From assembly GCA_047638975.1 (NCBI GenBank), contig JBLINB010000046.1, forward strand, positions 1-12,776: a DNA stretch of 12,776 nt, read 5' to 3'. Of this stretch, positions 1 through 5,886 are shown piece after piece. The stretch comes from JAPKEZ01 sp047638975. GTDB taxonomy: Bacteria > Planctomycetota > UBA1135. Below the pieces are notes generated by a model, which ran no database searches, was not told the origin of the DNA, and saw only the letters and a program-made list of their open reading frames with translations. The position numbers and the translations under genes were made by a program. Numbering within the stretch: the first letter of the stretch is position 1; every line of letters starts with the position of its first letter.

Positions 1-436
1 TAGCAACACCGCTACCAAGGCTGCGACCGATCAAAGAAATACGCGTCGATGCTAAAGGAATACTATCGAACACTTTTAGGGCATCAGAGTAGATATCTTG
101 CTCATCAGGGTGGCCAGTGCTGCGACCGTAGCCGCGATAATTCATCAAATAAATAACGTGGTTCGGGAAATTATTTGCGAGATCTGTTGCCGAATAAGCC
201 ACTGCTTCTCCATTGCCGCCGAAATAAAGGATGACTTTGTTTAGACTCTTTTCGGCGTTTAGCACAATTACGTTTATCTCAGCGTCGTCACATTCAATAG
301 TCATCGAATCAAAAGGATGATCCACCGCTTCTGTCGGAAAGTACAACAAGCTTTTTTGAAGTGAAAACAAAATAGCTGCTATCGCTAAATAAATAGCAGC
401 TATCACTAACAGTATCTTCTTCGTTCTATGCAGCAT
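1..436 (-). CDS. Membrane-anchored alpha/beta hydrolase, C-terminus cut off by window edge
   Basis: The reading frame starts with ATG at 436 and stays open to the window edge, giving 145 residues of an incomplete protein. A basic N-terminus (residues 2-7) precedes one hydrophobic helix (about 8-25), so the enzyme is probably anchored in the inner membrane with its catalytic domain outside. Visible alpha/beta hydrolase landmarks are YFGGNGE (71-77, oxyanion-hole region), NYRGYGRSTG (99-108) and the nucleophile elbow GRSLG (137-141, Ser139 the likely nucleophile). The acid and histidine of the triad lie outside the window. The pattern resembles the ABHD12/13/17 (BEM46-like) group, whose bacterial members have mostly unknown substrates, so I claim only a serine hydrolase. 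The start lies 6 bases after the GNAT stop with no clear Shine-Dalgarno, suggesting co-transcription with that gene. Confidence 0.85.
   Translation of the reverse strand, partial: MLHRTKKILLVIAAIYLAIAAILFSLQKSLLYFPTEAVDHPFDSMTIECDDAEINVIVLNAEKSLNKVILYFGGNGEAVAYSATDLANNFPNHVIYLMNYRGYGRSTGHPDEQDIYSDALKVFDSIPLASTRISLIGRSLGSGVA
372..403. repeat. Perfect 11-bp inverted repeat inside the hydrolase signal-anchor coding region
   Basis: ATAGCTGCTAT at 372-382 is the exact reverse complement of ATAGCAGCTAT at 393-403, with a 10-base spacer. It lies about 35 bases into the alpha/beta hydrolase message, where it encodes the near-duplicate peptide IAAI...IAAI in the membrane helix. It could fold into an mRNA hairpin, or simply be a by-product of two similar hydrophobic codon runs. 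Confidence 0.6.
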
Positions 437-442
437 GCGACA

Positions 443-940
443 CTAAGTGGGTATGACATCTAATTGATAGCGATAGCCCTCGTATCCTTCAATATCAACA
501 GAGCTGTGAAGTTCAAACCCAAGCTTTGAGTACAACGTGTTCAAGGCTTGGCGATCACGATTACAGTCTAGTCTGACGTACTGCAAGCCCTTTTGCTCAG
601 CCTTGGCAACGGCATAGTCCAATATTGTTCGGGTATGCCCTTGCCCAGAATTTGTGCGGCGCACGGCAATCTTATGAAGATACAGAGCTTCATTAGCCTG
701 CGCATCTGGCCAGTAGTAAGCGTCTGCGTCTTGCAGCAAAAAAGTAGCCGCCGCCTGCTCGCCATTTACCAGAAGGTAGTACTCACCGGCAACAACATCG
801 CGTTCGATTGCAGCGCTACTGACCTCTGCAACTGTCCACACCGAGGTACCAGTGGCTGTCATCCACCTAACGGCTTCAAGCAGAATATCTGAAATGACTT
901 CAAGGTCGGAAGCTTCAGCTTGGCGGATTGTAAAGTGCAT
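443..940 (-). CDS. GNAT family N-acetyltransferase
   Basis: A complete 165-residue protein, the usual length for a single-domain GNAT enzyme that transfers an acetyl group from acetyl-CoA to an amine. The segment LYLHKIAVRR (86-95) fits beta strand 4. NSGQGHTRTIL (97-107) occupies the acetyl-CoA pyrophosphate loop (consensus R/Q-x-x-G-x-G/A), but the first position is Thr96 rather than Arg or Gln. RLDCNRDRQALNTLYSKLGF (123-142) matches the strand 5 and helix 4 region, including the typical L-Y-x-K-L-G-F ending. The substrate cannot be told from sequence. There is no clear ribosome binding site before ATG 940, and 97 bases separate the gene from the upstream ORF, so it may have its own promoter. 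The alpha/beta hydrolase follows 6 bases after its TAG stop. Confidence 0.9.
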   Translation of the reverse strand: MHFTIRQAEASDLEVISDILLEAVRWMTATGTSVWTVAEVSSAAIERDVVAGEYYLLVNGEQAAATFLLQDADAYYWPDAQANEALYLHKIAVRRTNSGQGHTRTILDYAVAKAEQKGLQYVRLDCNRDRQALNTLYSKLGFELHSSVDIEGYEGYRYQLDVIPT

Positions 941-1037
941 GATTAAGCGTTAACTGGGGTATTTTATTAAAAGATCAAGTTGCTATGCGACTAGCCCTTG
1001 AGGTTTACCCAACGAATTGTAACGGATTCTTCAGGAG

Positions 1038-1394
1038 TTACATTAAACTGAAAATCACTTCGCTGACATCAGTGTCCTTCGCCAATTTTTCGCGACTCTC
1101 TCCATATAGCTGCTTGGCAGCGTCATTTAGGCGCCTATAAGGGATATTCCCCCAGCGGGCGAGGTCGTCGACGTATTCGCTGTCGAATAAAATGCGAGAT
1201 AAGTTTCTAATTAGACAGTGGTTGGCATAAGCGTGAGAGAAGGCGCGGTCAGCGGCCGAAGCGTTGATTACAAATTGTTCGAGCGCGTCGTAAATAAATC
1301 CGTCGGTGCAGAACATGATTTCGGCGAGTTTGGCACGGTATTCTAAATCTGCACCACTGAGGTTTGGGTAGTTTTTTATGTCGGCGAAGTGCAA
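1038..1394 (-). CDS. Unidentified small protein with TTG start, possibly a 5'-truncated remnant
   Basis: An open frame of 118 residues, mostly helical in character, with no membrane segment, signal peptide or recognised motif. The first codon is TTG at 1394. The frame continues open upstream for 12 codons to a TAG at 1428-1430 (adding NKSKFNSHHEG) without any ATG or GTG, and the first internal ATG is at residue 27. There is no Shine-Dalgarno before the TTG. Either this is a real gene with a TTG start, or it is the C-terminal remainder of a longer gene that has lost its beginning. Amino-acid composition looks like real coding sequence, with several aromatic and charged positions and no low-complexity runs. 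It lies between the membrane protein (95 bases upstream) and the GNAT gene. I do not recognise the family. Confidence 0.5.
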   Translation of the reverse strand: MHFADIKNYPNLSGADLEYRAKLAEIMFCTDGFIYDALEQFVINASAADRAFSHAYANHCLIRNLSRILFDSEYVDDLARWGNIPYRRLNDAAKQLYGESREKLAKDTDVSEVIFSLM

Positions 1395-1489
1395 GCCTTC
1401 GTGGTGTGAGTTGAACTTAGATTTATTCTATGGGCATGCACCCCAAATTAGGGCCAATCACAAACAGTCAAGCAGTGCCTCAAGTCAAG

Positions 1490-2458
1490 CTACGACAACA
1501 TCCCTTGTGAAGGATTCAAAAGTAAAAACTCGCCGAGTGTCCCTTCGTTCGCAATTTGATTCCGATCCACCAATACCGCTCTATAGCCAAGGCAAGACTC
1601 AATGAAATGTTTCATCCGATACTCTGCTTCTCTGGCAATGGCTTGGCGTATTTGCGGCTCTACTACCCGCTTAGACGAAATGTCTTTGGTCGTCTCGGCC
1701 AGAAGTTCGCTCCAGATTGAAGAGTCTATCTTGTCTTTAACTCGCCAATGCGGATCGCCCATTGTGCCCTTAATTTTACCGAGCATGCCATGGTTATAAG
1801 ACATTTCATGTTGGATTTTCCATTCCGAATCAATGTCTGAAACACCGGATTGGAACAGTTCTGGAAGACAATACTCAACCACTCGGCCCTCGGGAGAATA
1901 CCTTACAAGAGCATCTTTCAAATTAATGGCAATCTTCGAGGAGTACTTCGTCTCAAGTTGCCCCGAAAGTCTTGTATCACCATGACTGCGATCCTCGATT
2001 TTAGCGGACTTCCATAAGATGCGTTCTCTATCTGCTCCGACACCGGGCTCTTTACCTATAAAGTAATCGACCAATATAGAATGAGTGACATCGACCCGGG
2101 CAAGATTCATTTCCAAAACCCATTCCATTTTTTTAACATCGAAGCTTGTATTTTCTTTCTCAAACTTAAGGGTTTCGATTTTACTCTCTACCTCGCTTAA
2201 CACCTTCTCTCTCTGCTGAATGGAGACTTCGGAATGCTTACCTTTGGGATAGACTACTGTAGTAAGCGCAAGCAGCAAAGCAAGCCCCAGCGAAAACACT
2301 GCTTGTGCCCACAACGGCAGCGGCAAAGTGGACGTTCCTAGAACCAGAGCACTTAAGGCACCGAAAAACAAGAAGGACTGCGAGAACTTCTCAAGGCTTA
2401 CTTTCTTCTTTTTGAGAGTAGCAAGTAAGCGTCCTGGGAGTTGTGAGATCTTAAACAT
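1490..2458 (-). CDS. Unidentified two-helix membrane protein with cytoplasmic coiled coil and C-terminal domain
   Basis: A complete 322-residue protein starting at ATG 2458. A basic N-terminus (KKKK at 16-19) is followed by two closely spaced hydrophobic helices (about 27-43 and 49-70), then a charged heptad-like stretch (about 78-115) likely to form a coiled coil, and a soluble domain (about 120-322). By the positive-inside rule both ends should be cytoplasmic. The segment KIAINLKDALVRYSPEGR (175-192) and the following LPELFQS resemble in layout the DUF4230 type of membrane-anchored proteins, but this is a weak impression and not a family call. No catalytic motif is evident. It starts 44 bases after the serine hydrolase stop without a strong ribosome binding site, so it could be the last gene of the sigma-factor operon. 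It appears somewhat more AT-rich than its neighbours, which could mean separate acquisition. Confidence 0.75.
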   Translation of the reverse strand: MFKISQLPGRLLATLKKKKVSLEKFSQSFLFFGALSALVLGTSTLPLPLWAQAVFSLGLALLLALTTVVYPKGKHSEVSIQQREKVLSEVESKIETLKFEKENTSFDVKKMEWVLEMNLARVDVTHSILVDYFIGKEPGVGADRERILWKSAKIEDRSHGDTRLSGQLETKYSSKIAINLKDALVRYSPEGRVVEYCLPELFQSGVSDIDSEWKIQHEMSYNHGMLGKIKGTMGDPHWRVKDKIDSSIWSELLAETTKDISSKRVVEPQIRQAIAREAEYRMKHFIESCLGYRAVLVDRNQIANEGTLGEFLLLNPSQGMLS

Positions 2459-2502
2459 AATGAGACATGCTAGGGATTAGCGTGTTACTCGCAAAGAGGC
2501 AA

Positions 2503-4617
2503 TTATTTTAGCAACTCGAATGCCCCATCACTTAGCTCGACCCCAATATTAATTTCTACAACCTTAGACACTGCAGAGCCAATCATCGGTTGGGCGTACT
2601 GAATTTTTGTTTCATACGGCAACAACATGCCGGACACGTCGCGAAAATCGCGGAAGCGAATGCGCTGACCGACGCGCCCGAGGCCGTCCATCGTCACCAT
2701 CGAATCTTCGCCTAGCACCTGGCCCGTTTCTAGGTCGATGAATAAAGTAGGTGCTGGCCCCGAGGTGTTACCCGCGCGCAGCAACAGCAATTGTTTGCCA
2801 GCGCGCTCGAGCCGTTGAATCGGAATCAACTGCGCGTGCCACTGATGCCAATCACCAAAGCGCGCCCAATGCTGGCCTAGACGCATCTGAGTTGCGCGAT
2901 CTCCTTCGACTACTGCAGCTGGATTGTTGCGGGCTTCGTACATGACTTGCTCGCCATCGAATGCGACGTTTTCAAACTCTGTGCCGATGAGGGCGTTGAA
3001 GAGATATTTATTGGGCCACGCTAAAGTTGTTTTGATTTCACCTTCCATGCCTAGCTTGAGGAATTCTAAATGGCTTACTATTTGTATCGGTCCAAGTTCT
3101 TCTATTAAATCTAGGCGGTGTGTTTTTGCGATCAGCGTTGCTAATACATTGCCATCTACCAACTCAGCGGACGGAGTAAAACGATACTCGCTCTTTCCGC
3201 CCAAGGTGTAGCCACTAACTTCGCCATTTTCGGCCCTCGTAAATTCAAGCACCGCCGCTGGGTTCGGTCGTAAAGTCCAACTATCTTCGCCGGCATAGAC
3301 CAGTGGTATGATGGCTTTACCTGGCACTTCTAGCGCTAGATCTTCGCCATCGCGAATAATCGCTCGGTATGAGTCGTCGTCATGTTCCCAGTAGTAACCA
3401 AGGTATGGATCTAGCGGCGGTGCCGTTAATTCTTGCACAGCATCTTGGCCAAGAAACATTTCACCGAGTACTTGCTCGACGCGTAAGCCACTATGTGTTC
3501 CGCGCGATTGAGTGAAGTAAAACACCATCGCATTTTGCTCAGGAAAAACCCAAGCATGAGTTCCGTCAGAACCAGTATGCCCAAAAACTACAACCTCACG
3601 AGTGCTATCCTTTTCCGGATCGCTACTCTCTTTAGTCCACAGCTGCATCAAAGAACCATAATCTACTTGTAGGCCGCTGAAGGCGGTGCTGGCGCCGAGC
3701 CCATAAGGACTGGGAGTTAGAACTTGGCTAATCGACTGCTTGCTCAAAAGTTGCTTACCATCGACGTTACCGTTCTGTAACCAAAAGTTGGTGAAGCGCG
3801 CATAGTCTTCTAGTGTCGAATAAAGCCCTTGCGAGCCGAGGAAAAACGGAAACAGAGCACGTTGATCAGGGCTCCAGAACTTAGTCCAGCTACCACGCAC
3901 TCCTGCATATTTACTACTCCCACGCTCGCGCAGCGGATGATCTTCGCTCATCACACACGCGCTTTCGTTCATTCCCAACGGTGATAGCAGGCGGGTTTCT
4001 ACAAACTCAGCAGCGCTTACTCCGCTTACGATTTCAATCAGCGCAGTAAGGGTGTCGGTGCCCTGATCGCTGTAATTAAAGTCTGTACCTGGCTCAAATT
4101 CTAGCGCTAGACCACCCGCCATATTCGCCACCTCTTGAATGCCGTCGAGGGCATATAAGTCTGCCGACATGATTTGCGACATCGATAACCCGCTGGTATG
4201 AGTAAGCAGTTGCTGGATGGTGATTGCGCGAGTCGAGTCTGCGTCAAAAGCAGCAATATACTTGGCAATCGGCTCATCTAACTTTAGCAAACCTTCTTCT
4301 ACCAACATCATGATGGATGCGCCGATGAATGGTTTGGTCATCGAGCGCACACAGAAAACAGTGCCGGTCTCCATTGCAATTCCGTTCTCGCGGTCGCGCA
4401 TGCCGTAAGCTTCATGGAGGATCGAGTGACCATTTTTAATCACTAACAACTCGCCTCCGACAATGTCATCATCATTAACGAGAGTCTGGATTAATTGATC
4501 TAGCTTCGCTAAAGATTGCGCAGACACGCCTTCGTTTTGGGCGCTAGATGCGTCTTGCCCGATGGCGGCCGGGGCCAGCAATATCAGTGCAGAGAGAATG
4601 GTGGGACAAATGTTCAT
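2503..4617 (-). CDS. Secreted serine hydrolase, AmpC/CubicO (beta-lactamase family) type, with long C-terminal extension
   Basis: A 704-residue protein. Residues 1-20 look like a Sec signal peptide (hydrophobic core ILSALILLAPAA, likely cut near AAIG-Q), so it should act in the periplasm or outside. Residues about 35-390 form a class C beta-lactamase/penicillin-binding fold. Landmarks are SMTK (92-95, nucleophile Ser92 and Lys95), YSD (182-184, the Y-x-N equivalent) and HTG (347-349, the KTG equivalent). Such enzymes act as D,D-peptidases, D-aminopeptidases or esterases, and the substrate is not predictable. Residues about 400-480 look like the beta-rich domain often following this fold. About 490-704 is an additional domain whose pattern (TLFIDLETGQVLGEDS at 624-639, then DFRDVSGMLLPYETKIQY at 657-674) resembles LolA-like beta-sheet domains attached to secreted peptidases. 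It begins 36 bases after the membrane protein stop and is probably co-transcribed with the sigma factor. Confidence 0.9.
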   Translation of the reverse strand: MNICPTILSALILLAPAAIGQDASSAQNEGVSAQSLAKLDQLIQTLVNDDDIVGGELLVIKNGHSILHEAYGMRDRENGIAMETGTVFCVRSMTKPFIGASIMMLVEEGLLKLDEPIAKYIAAFDADSTRAITIQQLLTHTSGLSMSQIMSADLYALDGIQEVANMAGGLALEFEPGTDFNYSDQGTDTLTALIEIVSGVSAAEFVETRLLSPLGMNESACVMSEDHPLRERGSSKYAGVRGSWTKFWSPDQRALFPFFLGSQGLYSTLEDYARFTNFWLQNGNVDGKQLLSKQSISQVLTPSPYGLGASTAFSGLQVDYGSLMQLWTKESSDPEKDSTREVVVFGHTGSDGTHAWVFPEQNAMVFYFTQSRGTHSGLRVEQVLGEMFLGQDAVQELTAPPLDPYLGYYWEHDDDSYRAIIRDGEDLALEVPGKAIIPLVYAGEDSWTLRPNPAAVLEFTRAENGEVSGYTLGGKSEYRFTPSAELVDGNVLATLIAKTHRLDLIEELGPIQIVSHLEFLKLGMEGEIKTTLAWPNKYLFNALIGTEFENVAFDGEQVMYEARNNPAAVVEGDRATQMRLGQHWARFGDWHQWHAQLIPIQRLERAGKQLLLLRAGNTSGPAPTLFIDLETGQVLGEDSMVTMDGLGRVGQRIRFRDFRDVSGMLLPYETKIQYAQPMIGSAVSKVVEINIGVELSDGAFELLK

Positions 4618-4652
4618 TAAATTAAGTGGCGGGTAGATTAGGGGGAAGAAGG

Positions 4653-4672
4653 ACTAACCTTGTTTGGTTAGT
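4653..4672. repeat. Perfect 7-bp inverted repeat spanning the stop codon of the sigma-factor partner gene
   Basis: ACTAACC (4653-4659) and GGTTAGT (4666-4672) are exact reverse complements with a 6-base loop. In the minus-strand mRNA the hairpin would cover the last sense codons and the TAG stop of the membrane protein, just ahead of the serine hydrolase leader. No run of U follows, so it is not a typical intrinsic terminator. It could stabilise or attenuate the transcript between the two genes. Confidence 0.5.
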
Positions 4673-5235
4673 GTGTCGCGCAGAGCTTGCAGATTGCGTT
4701 GTTCAGGGACCTGCATGCAGCGGATGCCCAGATGCACGACAGCGATTGCCAACGCCATGCCTAAGGACAGTCCGAGAATAACAACTGGGTTTCGATTCTC
4801 GGATTTAACGATGATGCTTACCAGTATGATCGATGCTGCCGGCAGCATGAACCACCAGTGAAAAGTCCTGGCCAAGAGCAGCTGCGCTTTGGATTCGGCA
4901 ATCGCTCGATCGAGGTCTCCGGTCAATGTAGAGTCGAATTGGCTGCGCATCTTAAGCCTAGCCGAACGTTTCATTAGCATCCAGCCTGCGACGCAGAGCA
5001 TGACTACTGAGCCAAAGATGTTGTGATAATCGGTTTGCTCTAGAACTGGCTCGCGCAGTGACTCAAGTGCGACGAAGACGCAAATCACCATCATACCTAT
5101 CTCATTAAGATTGATGCTGCGCTCAACTTTGCGCGCTTTGCGCTTGATGGTACGGTGCATGGCATCGATATCTATCGCATACATTTCTTGCTCTCGTTGA
5201 GAGTCCCAAATAACTTGCATTTCTTCAAATTCCAT
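4654..5235 (-). CDS. Four-helix membrane protein paired with the ECF sigma factor, probable anti-sigma-type regulator
   Basis: A 193-residue protein. The soluble N-terminus (1-43) is rich in charged residues, beginning MEFEEMQVIWDSQ and ending in a basic stretch RTIKRKARKVER (28-39). Four hydrophobic segments follow at about 44-60, 72-90, 125-143 and 149-170, the middle two separated by a helical, charged loop. The gene overlaps the sigma-factor 3' end by 11 bases and has the best ribosome binding site in the window, so translational coupling is likely. Position and topology fit an inner-membrane partner that holds the sigma factor through its cytoplasmic N-terminus. That function is inferred from context only. 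The zinc-binding H-x3-C-x2-C motif of classical ZAS anti-sigma factors is absent. Proteins starting with a similar E-E-M...W pattern are common next to ECF sigma genes, to my knowledge without a fixed name. Confidence 0.8.
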   Translation of the reverse strand: MEFEEMQVIWDSQREQEMYAIDIDAMHRTIKRKARKVERSINLNEIGMMVICVFVALESLREPVLEQTDYHNIFGSVVMLCVAGWMLMKRSARLKMRSQFDSTLTGDLDRAIAESKAQLLLARTFHWWFMLPAASIILVSIIVKSENRNPVVILGLSLGMALAIAVVHLGIRCMQVPEQRNLQALRDTLTKQG

Positions 5236-5752
5236 TTTTCTGTCTCCTTTTTGATTGATCCGCGGCTGACTGCCTGGACATTTTGTTCTTGATACGGTTG
5301 ATCTTTACGCCAACATTACTTTCGCTAATACCCAGCGCTTCGGACATTTCTTGATAACTGAGGCCCTCTAGCTGCAACAAAATCAAAGACCGATCGATGG
5401 GGGCAAGTTGGCCGATTTGTTGGTAAAGCCAAGCTACACGCGGGTCATCTTCTGACGACTGATTGCGTGGAATATGGCTCGACACATCTAGCTCTTCATG
5501 CTTATCGCTGTGGCGCTGCTCTTTTTGTGACCATTTAATGGCCGAGTACAACGCCACTCGATAAACCCAGGTCGAAACCGAAGAATCACCTTTAAAATTA
5601 GGGATGGACTGCCATAGCTGGAAAGCGATCTCTTGAAAAAGGTCGTCTTGGTCGTGAGCACTGAATGCAAAAGCTCGCAGCGCTTTAAACAGCAACCCGC
5701 GGTGGGTATGCAGCCATTCATCAAGTATGCGCTTTTGTTCGGTATCGTTCAT
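5225..5752 (-). CDS. RNA polymerase sigma factor, ECF subfamily
   Basis: A 175-residue protein of typical ECF length with only regions sigma2 and sigma4. Sigma2 spans about 15-78, including DQDDLFQEIAFQLWQSI (34-50, region 2.2, core polymerase binding) and STWVYRVALYSAIKWSQ (60-76, regions 2.3-2.4, -10 recognition). Sigma4 spans about 108-158, with the helix-turn-helix GLSYQEMSEALGISESNVGVK (130-150) for -35 recognition. A basic tail (about 160-172) follows. It would direct transcription of a small regulon, commonly including its own operon: here the four-helix partner and probably the secreted serine hydrolase. No strong ribosome binding site is seen before ATG 5752. I could not recognise a typical ECF promoter upstream, so autoregulation is not shown. 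Confidence 0.93.
   Translation of the reverse strand: MNDTEQKRILDEWLHTHRGLLFKALRAFAFSAHDQDDLFQEIAFQLWQSIPNFKGDSSVSTWVYRVALYSAIKWSQKEQRHSDKHEELDVSSHIPRNQSSEDDPRVAWLYQQIGQLAPIDRSLILLQLEGLSYQEMSEALGISESNVGVKINRIKNKMSRQSAADQSKRRQKNGI
5244..5249 (-). promoter_or_regulatory. Strong Shine-Dalgarno of the sigma-factor partner gene
   Basis: On the minus strand AAGGAG lies 8 bases before ATG 5235, inside the last codons of the sigma-factor gene. It fixes the start of the membrane protein and implies efficient translation relative to neighbouring genes, most of which lack a recognisable site. Confidence 0.8.
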
Positions 5753-5886
5753 CAGTAAATTAGGGTGTATCCTCAGCAGACAAATAACTAGTACGGTTGG
5801 CGGACTGCTTTCTTACACAAAATTATAGTTTCTTTGAACGACTTTTGGTAGTCAGCCTCTTAAGGCAGGGCTAATATCACAGGCAC
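5753..5886. promoter_or_regulatory. Divergent intergenic region between sigma-factor operon and aldolase operon
   Basis: This 134-base gap must hold promoters for both directions. On the minus strand there is a perfect TATAAT at 5822-5827, which would place a start near 5815 and leave a leader of about 60 bases before the sigma-factor ATG. The -35 region 17-18 bases upstream of it is poor. On the plus strand TTGAAC at 5834-5839 resembles a -35 element, followed after 18 bases by only a weak -10 (TCTTAA, 5858-5863). A short palindrome GCCT-CTTA-AGGC at 5855-5866 sits between this candidate promoter and the aldolase start and could be an operator. These are by-eye matches only. Confidence 0.4.

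Noticed and set aside
593..892. Plus-strand open frame of 99 codons opposite the GNAT gene
   Set aside because: The GNAT frame carries family motifs along the same stretch, while this frame has none.
4653..4672. Inverted repeat as a rho-independent terminator
   Set aside because: The stem is short and AT-containing with no following U tract, so it is reported only as a hairpin candidate.
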